From positions 1 to 8,124 of the forward strand of contig NZ_JAHZAA010000048.1 in assembly GCF_019424165.1 (NCBI RefSeq): 8,124 nucleotides of DNA. The letters run 5' to 3'. The translations under genes were made by a program, and so were the position numbers. This document shows, piece by piece, positions 1 to 5,106 of this stretch (position 1 is its first letter; each line of letters opens with the position of its first letter). Source of the DNA: Desulfovibrio sp. (GTDB lineage: Bacteria > Desulfobacterota > Desulfovibrionia > Desulfovibrionales > Desulfovibrionaceae). The notes under the pieces were generated by a model that saw nothing but the letters and a program-made list of their open reading frames with translations, did not search any database and was not told the DNA's origin.

Positions 1-24
1 TTTTGAAAAGGCATATTTTCAAAA
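1..24. repeat. Perfect AT-rich inverted repeat
   Basis: TTTTGAAAA at 1-9 is matched exactly by its reverse complement TTTTCAAAA at 16-24, with the 6-base spacer GGCATA. The arms are 9 bp and almost purely A/T, so a hairpin would be weak; an operator for a dimeric regulator of the gene beyond the left edge is at least as likely as a terminator. The flanking gene is outside the window, so the role is open. Confidence 0.45.
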
Positions 25-50
25 GCAGCACATGCCGTAGGCGACAGCAC

Positions 51-91
51 AAAAAAGCCCCTGGCAGATACAAATATCCACACAGGGGCTT
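51..91 (-). terminator. Rho-independent terminator of the PPOx-family gene
   Basis: On the minus strand, arms AAGCCCCTG (83-91) and CAGGGGCTT (55-63) form a perfect 9-bp stem. They are separated by 19 bases and followed directly by a T-run (complement of the A-run at 51-56). It lies about 40 bases past the stop codon of the minus-strand PPOx-family gene, as expected for its terminator. The loop is longer than usual. Confidence 0.75.
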
Positions 92-98
92 ATCCACA
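74..98 (+). promoter_or_regulatory. Two DnaA-box-like 9-mers in tandem
   Basis: TTATCCACA at 90-98 matches the DnaA box consensus TTATNCACA exactly. ATATCCACA at 74-82 differs from it only at the first base. Both face the same way and are 16 bp apart. The first sits in the loop of the terminator hairpin, and the second begins at the end of its stem. No dnaA, dnaN or AT-rich unwinding region is visible, so this is a sequence match only. A further TTATACACA match at 6837-6845, inside a coding region, shows such matches also occur by chance. Confidence 0.25.
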
Positions 99-131
99 AA
101 TCTGCCATAATTCACTGCTGATTACAGGGCG

Positions 132-605
132 CTACGCAGGATAATATTTTCCCGTACAGGACTGTACGTCAATGGCAATAACGCCCGTCATCTTGAGCAT
201 GGATTCAGGATATGCCCTGCCGGTGTGGTGCGGCGCATACTTGGCCACAAAAGCATCCAGAACGGCGAGCTTCAGTTCGTAGTCTTCAACCAGGGCTGCC
301 CTTCCTCTTATTATGACACTTTCATACGTGGTATTGGTATCACAGGGCAACTTATCATCATGTACAAGCCCGAGCATCTTCTCCACCTCAAAGCCCACGC
401 GGGAATCTTTTTTGATGTTGGTCAGTTTTTCCCCCACGGCCAAACCGTGAATAAATATTTGCCCATGCAAAAGAACAAAATGTACGGGCGTGATATATGG
501 AAAACCATCTCCCCCAATACTGGCCAGTCTGCCCACAGGTTCCGTGTTCAGCAGCGCGCGTATTTTTTCTTCAGCCAATGGATATTTTTTCATTCTTGCC
601 TGCAT
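132..605 (-). CDS. PPOx-superfamily flavin-binding protein (NimA-like)
   Basis: This 157-residue protein has the size and layout of the pyridoxamine 5'-phosphate oxidase-like split-barrel family, whose members bind FMN or F420 as dimers in the cytoplasm. The family includes the Nim nitroimidazole-resistance proteins. Visible hallmarks are a short N-terminal helix (about residues 8-20), then VGRLASIGGDGFPYITPVHF (24-43), a typical first barrel strand pair. IFIHGLAVGEKLTNIKKDSRVGFEVE (50-75) follows, where family members contact flavin phosphate, and then YESVIIRGRAALVED (94-108), the central barrel strands. The start at 603-605 is chosen because GAGG lies 6 bases upstream; an internal Met at residue 5 is a weaker alternative. 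It is transcribed away from a MocR-type regulator and ends in a good terminator, so it is probably a single-gene unit controlled by that regulator. The substrate cannot be told from sequence. A true PdxH is unlikely, since the protein is shorter and lacks the PdxH C-terminal region. Confidence 0.85.
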   Translation of the reverse strand: MQARMKKYPLAEEKIRALLNTEPVGRLASIGGDGFPYITPVHFVLLHGQIFIHGLAVGEKLTNIKKDSRVGFEVEKMLGLVHDDKLPCDTNTTYESVIIRGRAALVEDYELKLAVLDAFVAKYAPHHTGRAYPESMLKMTGVIAIDVQSCTGKYYPA

Positions 606-636
606 AACTTCCCTCGCTTATGCTGTTTTGACCTCC

Positions 637-664
637 ATGATAGTTGAAAATATATATCTTTGAA
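637..664 (-). promoter_or_regulatory. Candidate promoter of the PPOx-family gene
   Basis: Read on the minus strand, TTCAAA (659-664) and TATCAT (637-642) are separated by 16 bp and resemble sigma-70 -35 and -10 boxes (4 of 6 and 5 of 6 matches). This would start transcription about 25 bases before the start codon. The AT-rich tract at 646-657 lies between them. The assignment is by eye and no start site is known. Confidence 0.4.
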
Positions 665-698
665 CAGGGACAGTTTTGCTTTTTTTAACCTGACGCTT

Positions 699-723
699 TA
701 AGCCGGTTCAGTCAGTAAGCCCG
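699..723 (+). promoter_or_regulatory. Tandem repeat, possible MocR operator
   Basis: TAAGCCGG (699-706) and TAAGCCCG (716-723) agree at 7 of 8 positions, in the same orientation and 17 bp apart. They lie in the divergent spacer, between the PPOx promoter region and the MocR start codon. MocR/PdxR regulators are known to bind direct repeats in their own divergent promoter regions, so this is a reasonable operator candidate. The distance is not a whole number of helical turns, which weakens the case. Confidence 0.3.
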
Positions 724-758
724 TCCGAGCCTTCAGATTTTTCGTAAGGCGCGGGTAC

Positions 759-2207
759 GTGTGCATCGCGGAAAAAACCATGCTCTATCTGAATACTGCC
801 GATAAAACACCACTCTACCAACAGCTTTATGAACAGATAAAAAAAGAAATCCTTACAGGATCAAGAGGCGCTGACACCAGCTTGCCCTCCATACGCGTCA
901 TGGCAAAGGAGCTGCAACTCGGCAAAAATACGGTTGAGAATGCCTATGCCCAGCTTGTTCTTGAGGGCTATGTGCGCGTGCGCCCCGGCAGCGGATACAG
1001 GGTGAATCGCGTATACAGCCACATGCATGCGACCGGGCTCCCCCGTGCCACCAGTCTGACCACGCCGGACGAAAAAAAACCGAGATCACAGGACCACATA
1101 GACTACGATTTCAATTACGAAAACCTGGACGCTTCAATTTTTCCTGCCGCCATATGGCGCAGGCTGATGGCCGACATTTTGTCGTCTCTTCATAAAAACA
1201 ACCGCCAAACGGTTGCTATGCACGAATACGGAGATGCCTGCGGCAGTTTTTCCCTACGCAGGGAGCTGGCTTCCTACCTTTATCGCAGCCGTGGTGTCTG
1301 CTGTGCCCCCGAGCAGGTTATTATATGCAGCGGCCTACAGCCTTCGATCATTGCTGTCATGCGCCTGCTTCAAGACAAATGCGCGCTTGTTGCCATTGAA
1401 GATCCCGGTTATGCGGGAGCCAGAGCAGCCTATGAAATTTTCAACGCAGGCATACTTCCTGTTCCTGTAAATAGCGACGGCATAGACATAGAAAGCCTTG
1501 CGGCATCATCCGCCGGGCTGGTTCATATTGTGCCTTCGCACCAGTTTCCCACAGGGGTCGTCATGCCCATTTGCAGACGTATAAAACTTCTGGAATGGGC
1601 CATAAAAAATGACGGTTTTATAGTCGAAGATGATTATGACAGCGAGCTGCGCTATCATGGCCGGCCGATTCCTTCGCTGCAGTCCATAGATAAGAACGGC
1701 CGTGTCATTTATATGGGAACATTTTCAAAAGTACTTTCTCCGGGCATGCGCATGTCTTATATGGTGTTGCCTCCCTTACTCGCCGCCAGATTCCGCACTG
1801 TTTTTTCTGATTTCCAATGCACGGTTCCCTGGCTTGAGCAAGCGGTCCTGAGCAGTTTCATAAAACTGGGTCACTGGGAAAAACATTTAAGAAAAATATG
1901 CCTGCGCAAGAAAAAAAAGCATGACCTCTTTGTCCACACGGTTGACCGCCTGTTTGGCAAGCGCGTGCGTATGCACGGCCATAATGCCGGCCTGCATCTT
2001 TTACTGGAGTTTCCCGCAGGCCCGGACGAAGCAAGCCTTGTGGCAAAGGCCGCCACTTGCGGCGTGCGTGTATACCCTGCCTCGCCTTTCTGGCAGAACA
2101 AGGCGCACTGCCCTGCCAACTGCCTGTTCCTGGGCTATGGCACATTGACTGAGCCGGACATCGTCACGGCCCTGGAACGGCTTGAAAAAGTATGGTTCTT
2201 GCCCTGA
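759..2207 (+). CDS. MocR-family GntR/aminotransferase transcription factor
   Basis: This 482-residue protein joins a GntR winged helix-turn-helix to a fold-type I aminotransferase-like domain, the MocR/PdxR architecture. The DNA-binding part spans about residues 17-84 (PLYQQLYEQIKKEI, LPSIRVMAKELQLGKNTVEN, GYVRVRPGSGYRV). A charged linker runs from about 85 to 118. The PLP-binding domain shows EDPGYAGAR (214-222), PSHQFPTG (259-266) and EDDYDSELRYHG (290-301). The Schiff-base lysine K324 lies in GTFSKVLSPGMRMSY, so the domain should still bind PLP as a ligand-sensing module. The start is GTG at 759 with AAGG 9 bases upstream; ATG at 780 (residue 8) is a plausible alternative. It lies opposite the PPOx-family gene and probably regulates it; family members commonly respond to PLP or amino-acid-PLP adducts. 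The adaptive-response genes follow in the same direction after 83 bp. Two A8 runs (1072-1079 and 1911-1918) lie in the coding sequence. Confidence 0.93.
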   Translation: MCIAEKTMLYLNTADKTPLYQQLYEQIKKEILTGSRGADTSLPSIRVMAKELQLGKNTVENAYAQLVLEGYVRVRPGSGYRVNRVYSHMHATGLPRATSLTTPDEKKPRSQDHIDYDFNYENLDASIFPAAIWRRLMADILSSLHKNNRQTVAMHEYGDACGSFSLRRELASYLYRSRGVCCAPEQVIICSGLQPSIIAVMRLLQDKCALVAIEDPGYAGARAAYEIFNAGILPVPVNSDGIDIESLAASSAGLVHIVPSHQFPTGVVMPICRRIKLLEWAIKNDGFIVEDDYDSELRYHGRPIPSLQSIDKNGRVIYMGTFSKVLSPGMRMSYMVLPPLLAARFRTVFSDFQCTVPWLEQAVLSSFIKLGHWEKHLRKICLRKKKKHDLFVHTVDRLFGKRVRMHGHNAGLHLLLEFPAGPDEASLVAKAATCGVRVYPASPFWQNKAHCPANCLFLGYGTLTEPDIVTALERLEKVWFLP

Positions 2208-2290
2208 AGGCAAGCAGGAATTACATCTTGAAAACAGGTAAGACGAATGCGGATGCCTGTGCTATGCCTTTGGCACTGGTGAGGTTTTTC
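2208..2290 (+). promoter_or_regulatory. Leader of the ada cassette with repeated TGCC/GGCA elements
   Basis: This 83-bp gap has no convincing terminator for the MocR gene, so read-through into adaA is possible. It contains ATGCCT twice (2253-2258 and 2264-2269), 11 bp apart, about one helical turn. The second copy runs into the palindrome TGCCTTTGGCA (2265-2275). The octamer TGCCTGTG (2254-2261) recurs before adaB. A perfect inverted repeat, CTTGCC/GGCAAG (2198-2203 and 2209-2214), also straddles the MocR stop codon. A weak TGC-TATGCC (2260-2268) could be an extended -10, but no good -35 is seen. AraC-type regulators such as AdaA often bind tandem sites near the promoter, so this is the natural place for an Ada box. 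Confidence 0.4.
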
Positions 2291-2863
2291 ATGAAAAAAC
2301 TTTCAGATGCGACCATGTGGCAGGCGTTGCTAGACTGCGACCCGTCTTATGACGGACAATTTTTTTATGCGGTAAAAACCGTGGGCGCATACTGTCGCCC
2401 TTCTTGCAAATCGCGAACACCGTTGCGGAAAAATGTTTCGTACTTTCAGACCACGACCGAGGCGGAACAAGCCGGACTACGCCCGTGCAAACGCTGCCGT
2501 CCTGATCTGGAAAAATACGATCCCGCGGCACGTCTTGCCGGACAGGCCAGAGAGCTTATCGACTGCCATTTCAACAAACGCGATCGCCTGCAAGCCGAGC
2601 TTAAGCATCTCGGCATTTCGCAAAGCCATCTGGCGGTTGTTTTTCGGCAGCATTACGGCCTGACGCCCGTACAGTATCTTGGTCATGTTCGAAAACGGCA
2701 GGCCTGCGCGCTGCTGGAAAAAACAAACATGCTCATCACAGATATTGCGTCTGCCATAGGCTTTGAAAGCCTGGCTTCATTTTATGCGTTTTTCAAAAAA
2801 CAAACAGGTACAAGCCCTGCGAAATTCCGGCAACAAGCACAACGTGCAGTAATCGCAGATTGA
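2291..2863 (+). CDS. adaA: AdaA-type methylphosphotriester-DNA methyltransferase and AraC-family regulator
   Basis: This 190-residue protein matches the AdaA half of the Ada adaptive-response system. It takes methyl groups from DNA phosphotriesters irreversibly and then acts as an activator of repair genes. The N-terminal Ada zinc domain (about 8-75) carries the four ligands C35, C39, C66 and C69 (GAYCRPSCKSRTP and LRPCKRC), nearly the same spacing as E. coli Ada C38/C42/C69/C72; C35 corresponds to the methyl acceptor. The AraC-type double helix-turn-helix occupies about 85-183, with ISQSHLAVVFRQHYGLTPVQYL and ITDIASAIGFESLASFYAFFKKQTGTSPAKFR. There is no methyltransferase domain for O6-methylguanine; that function is encoded separately just downstream. 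The start at 2291 has GAGG 6 bases upstream. An earlier in-frame ATG at 2192 would overlap the MocR gene and add residues unlike the family, so it was rejected. Confidence 0.94.
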   Translation: MKKLSDATMWQALLDCDPSYDGQFFYAVKTVGAYCRPSCKSRTPLRKNVSYFQTTTEAEQAGLRPCKRCRPDLEKYDPAARLAGQARELIDCHFNKRDRLQAELKHLGISQSHLAVVFRQHYGLTPVQYLGHVRKRQACALLEKTNMLITDIASAIGFESLASFYAFFKKQTGTSPAKFRQQAQRAVIAD

Positions 2864-2900
2864 CGCCTTTTCCCACATTGCCGCAGCAATACCGAAAAAA

Positions 2901-2919
2901 GGCATGTTGCCTGTGGCAA
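2901..2919 (+). promoter_or_regulatory. Palindrome shared by the adaA and adaB leaders
   Basis: TTGCCTGTGGCAA (2907-2919) is a 5-bp-arm palindrome in the 80-bp gap between adaA and adaB. Its core TGCCTGTGGCA matches TGCCTTTGGCA ahead of adaA (2265-2275) at 10 of 11 positions. It directly overlaps a second small inverted repeat, GGCATGTTGCC (2901-2911). A longer imperfectly nested pairing, CATTGCC/GGCAATG (2876-2882 and 2915-2921), is also possible. It may be a protein-binding site or an RNA hairpin near the adaB ribosome binding site. Confidence 0.35.
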
Positions 2920-2943
2920 TGCGCCGCCAACTGGAGCTATACC

Positions 2944-3444
2944 ATGAAACATTTATGGTTTTACACCTTCCCCATCGGCAAGATCGGCATAGCTGAAAAA
3001 AATGGAGCCATCTGCCAGGTATTTTTCAGCACAGAGGCTCCGCCAAACGGCTTTACGCTACAAAAAAGCCCGGTTATCGAAAAAGCGGAATGCCAGCTTA
3101 CGGAATATTTCGCAGACAACAGAAAAGAATTTGATTTGCCCCTGGACCTCGGCGGCACGGAATTTCAGGAAAAGGTGTGGCAGGCGCTACAGACCATTCC
3201 AGCCGGAGAAACGCGCAGTTATAAAGATGTGGCCGTCATGGTCGGCAAGCCCGGCGGGAGCCGTGCCGTGGGCATGGCCAACAACCGCAATCCGGTTGCC
3301 ATCATTGTTCCCTGTCACCGTGTCATAGGGCATGACGGCAGCCTTACCGGGTATGCGGGCGGCCTCGCCATCAAGCAGTACCTGCTTGATCATGAAAAAA
3401 TATGGCAACCAGAGAGAACTCATGCCCAATACACATTATTTTGA
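2944..3444 (+). CDS. adaB: Methylated-DNA--protein-cysteine methyltransferase (AdaB/Ogt type)
   Basis: This 166-residue suicide repair protein transfers alkyl groups from O6-alkylguanine (and O4-alkylthymine) in DNA to its own cysteine. The active site is PCHRV with acceptor C124. RAVGMANNRNPVAI (107-120), just before it, holds the arginine finger (R107) and the Asn-containing hinge of the family, and GYAGGLAIKQYLLDHE (136-151) closes the domain. The N-terminal 70 residues form the usual variable RNase-H-like domain. The start at 2944 is supported by GGAG 7 bases upstream; earlier in-frame TTG at 2860 would overlap the adaA stop and add an atypical extension. Placement after adaA reproduces the split AdaA/AdaB arrangement known from Bacillus, in contrast to the fused Ada of E. 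coli. Its last 23 bases overlap the start of alkA, suggesting coupled translation. Whether to call it adaB or ogt is a naming choice. Confidence 0.94.
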   Translation: MKHLWFYTFPIGKIGIAEKNGAICQVFFSTEAPPNGFTLQKSPVIEKAECQLTEYFADNRKEFDLPLDLGGTEFQEKVWQALQTIPAGETRSYKDVAVMVGKPGGSRAVGMANNRNPVAIIVPCHRVIGHDGSLTGYAGGLAIKQYLLDHEKIWQPERTHAQYTLF

Positions 3445-4126
3445 ATACGGCGAAAAAGAAAAATCATGGCTTAAATCGCGCGATCCGGTGCTGGCCGCTG
3501 CTATGGAAGAAATCGGGCACATCCGGCGCGAAGTTGCACCGGACATTTTCAGCGCACTTTTAAATTCCATCGTGGGCCAGCAGATATCAACAAAAGCCCA
3601 GGCCACCATCTGGAAGCGCATGCGCGAACAATTCTGCCCCATAACGCCGGAACATATAGGGGAAATAAGCGCGGAAAGCCTGCAAACCTGCGGTATATCC
3701 ATGCGTAAGGCAGCCTATATCAAGAGTATTACCGAGTCTGTGCTGGATGGAAGGCTGGACCTTGCCCGCCTGCCGTCCCTGACAGATGAGGAGATTTGCG
3801 CCCAATTGGTGCAATTGAAAGGCATAGGCGTATGGACTGCGGAAATGATCATGATTTTTTCCATGCAGCGGCCGGATATCCTGAGCTGGGACGATCTGGC
3901 AATTCAACGTGGCCTGCGCATGCTGTACAGGCATCGCCAGATCACCCCCGCGCTCTTTACCAGATACAAAAAACGCTATTCCCCCCATGCCACCACAGCC
4001 AGCCTGTATTTGTGGGCCATAGCCGGGGGCGCTTGCGCCGGCCTCAAAGACTACGCGCCGCCCAAAAAGAAAGTCAAACCTGCAACGCGGCAACCGGTCA
4101 AAAAGCAGAAAACGCAGAATCCGTAA
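3422..4126 (+). CDS. alkA: DNA-3-methyladenine glycosylase, short AlkA type
   Basis: This 234-residue HhH-GPD base-excision enzyme would remove 3-methyladenine and other alkylated bases. FSALLNSIVGQQISTKAQATIW (43-64) is the family's N-terminal helical signature. The helix-hairpin-helix is LKGIGVWTAEMIMIF (132-146), and WDDLAIQRGL (156-165) carries the catalytic aspartate, D158 by alignment with AlkA D238. The extra N-terminal beta domain of E. coli AlkA (282 residues) is absent, so it resembles the compact Mag1-like branch. The last ~21 residues (PPKKKVKP onward) are a lysine-rich, probably disordered tail that may help DNA contact. The start at 3422 lies 23 bases inside the end of adaB with a modest GAGAG behind it; longer in-frame starts lie deeper in adaB and add residues with no family resemblance. 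It is the third gene of the adaptive-response cassette. Confidence 0.93.
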   Translation: MPNTHYFEYGEKEKSWLKSRDPVLAAAMEEIGHIRREVAPDIFSALLNSIVGQQISTKAQATIWKRMREQFCPITPEHIGEISAESLQTCGISMRKAAYIKSITESVLDGRLDLARLPSLTDEEICAQLVQLKGIGVWTAEMIMIFSMQRPDILSWDDLAIQRGLRMLYRHRQITPALFTRYKKRYSPHATTASLYLWAIAGGACAGLKDYAPPKKKVKPATRQPVKKQKTQNP

Positions 4127-4418
4127 CAATTTTATCCGTTACGTGAGGGCGGCCGGAGAGCATCTCCCTCCTGATACGCCGCAACACTTCTGCCTTGCCA
4201 GAGCTTTGGGCGTGCTCACTCTTGAAATGCGCATCCGTCTGCAATCTGCATGATCAAGTATCGCAGCACACACAAGGTGAGCCAGGTTTGTCTTTAGCGG
4301 ACCGGAAAGTTTATTTGCTACGAGCACACAAAACAAAGATGGGCCGCTTCGGACTATAGCCCGGAGCGGCCCGCGCAAAACGGCAAGGCAGTTGCCAGCC
4401 TGCAACAGAAAAAACTAC
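4127..4418. other. Convergent intergenic region
   Basis: This 292-bp stretch lies between the convergent 3' ends of alkA and the nitroreductase gene. Besides the strong hairpin at 4341-4372, only modest structure is seen. GGAGA/TCTCC (4155-4159 and 4163-4167) is nested inside GCGGC/GCCGC (4149-4153 and 4178-4182) but has no T-run, so it is a poor terminator candidate for alkA. A minus-strand open frame spans 4139-4405, but it has no family resemblance and would run through the hairpin, so it is not called as a gene. Confidence 0.6.
4341..4372 (-). terminator. Strong hairpin terminator of the nitroreductase gene, perhaps bidirectional
   Basis: GGGCCGCTTCGG (4341-4352) and CCGGAGCGGCCC (4361-4372) form a 12-bp stem with an 8-base loop. 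On the minus strand it is followed by ATCTTTGTTTTGTG, an interrupted T-rich tail, and lies 46 bases past the nitroreductase stop. In the minus-strand RNA one pair is a C-A mismatch; in the plus-strand RNA it is a G-U wobble. The plus side lacks a T-run, so termination of alkA here would need another mechanism or rely on the hairpin alone. Confidence 0.65.
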
Positions 4419-4928
4419 TTACCAGCCATTATGATGAACCTTGTCCTCACGATAGCGGTCAACCTCGTCAAAAGGCTGCGCCGGATGCCCGGCCACAACC
4501 AGGGCCAGGATGTTGATCTCCGCAGGAATTTTCAACAATTGGCGTATAGGCTCCACTCTGTCTTCAAGCGGATGCAGGCCGCACCACACTGTACCGATAT
4601 TTCTGCCGCGCGCTGCCAGCAGCATATTCTCCAGCGCGGCGGTGCAGTCCTGCTGCCAGTAGCGCGGCTCCTTGGCTTCAGCGGGATTGGCGCAGACCAC
4701 AATGGCAAGCGGCGCTTCAGCGGCCATTTTTGCATGGGGATGACGATTGGCTATTTCCGCCAGCAGGGCCTTGTCGCGCACAACCACAAAATGCCAGGGC
4801 TGGCGGTTGTGGCCGCTGGGTGCAGCCATAGCTGCCCGCAACATGATTTCGAGATCTGCGTCGCTCACATCTGCGGACGTGAATTTGCGGATGCTGCGGC
4901 GGGTAAAAAGAGCTTCAAAAATGTCCAT
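4419..4928 (-). CDS. Nitroreductase-family FMN oxidoreductase
   Basis: This 169-residue member of the nitroreductase family would be a cytoplasmic FMN-binding homodimer using a reduced nicotinamide or another donor. Family marks are the N-terminal RRSIRKF (10-16) and APSGHNRQPWHFVVV (36-50), both lining the FMN pocket. APLAIVVCA (72-80), WQQDCTAALENMLLAA (91-106), the IGTVWCG turn (111-117) and a short C-terminal tail ending HNGW complete the pattern. AGGAG lies 8 bases before the chosen start at 4926-4928. Longer in-frame starts reaching 5066 would read through the candidate promoter and were rejected. The natural substrate is not predictable: family members reduce quinones, nitroaromatics, enones or flavins, and similar proteins in anaerobes activate nitroimidazole drugs. 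It appears to be a single-gene unit with its own promoter and terminator. Confidence 0.9.
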   Translation of the reverse strand: MDIFEALFTRRSIRKFTSADVSDADLEIMLRAAMAAPSGHNRQPWHFVVVRDKALLAEIANRHPHAKMAAEAPLAIVVCANPAEAKEPRYWQQDCTAALENMLLAARGRNIGTVWCGLHPLEDRVEPIRQLLKIPAEINILALVVAGHPAQPFDEVDRYREDKVHHNGW

Positions 4929-4968
4929 ACGGTACTCTCCTGAAAAAAACTGTCTCACAATTCCAGTA

Positions 4969-4984
4969 TGCATCATAACATGCA
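4969..4984 (-). promoter_or_regulatory. Extended -10 promoter of the nitroreductase gene overlapped by an inverted repeat
   Basis: On the minus strand TG-T-TATGAT (4972-4980) is a good extended -10 box. No clear -35 is seen, as is common for such promoters. It would give an untranslated leader of roughly 37 bases ending in the AGGAG ribosome binding site. The inverted repeat TGCAT-N6-ATGCA (4969-4973 and 4980-4984) encloses the box, a position where a bound repressor would block transcription. Assigned by eye. Confidence 0.4.
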
Positions 4985-5106
4985 AAAGAAAAAGCTGGAT
5001 ATGCCTGCACTTCAGCGCGACCGGCACCATTGCACTATATTGATCTTTTTCATCGCTGGCCGTCATTGATAGCGAACTTTACGGCGTCACAGCCCCCAAA
5101 TGCGCT

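Noticed and set aside
2192..2290. Upstream in-frame start for adaA overlapping the MocR gene
   Set aside because: The ATG at 2291 has an excellent ribosome binding site and aligns the zinc cysteines with Ada numbering; the extension looks non-protein-like.
3332..3421. Longer N-terminus for alkA inside adaB
   Set aside because: The extra residues are the shifted-frame reading of the conserved adaB C-terminus and do not resemble the AlkA N-terminal domain.
4145..4182. Nested inverted repeats after alkA as its terminator
   Set aside because: Stems are short with no T-run in either direction.
4139..4405. Open frame of 88 codons on the minus strand in the convergent intergenic region
   Set aside because: It has no recognisable family features, runs through the strong terminator hairpin and would overlap the ends of no operon sensibly; more likely a chance frame.
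4929..5066. Longer N-terminus for the nitroreductase
   Set aside because: The RRSIRKF motif belongs about ten residues from the start in this family, and AGGAG supports the shorter form; the extension crosses the candidate promoter.
5040..5106. GCCGT/ACGGC pairing after the GXGXG subunit gene as operon terminator
   Set aside because: Only a 5-bp stem with a long loop and no T-run on the minus strand.
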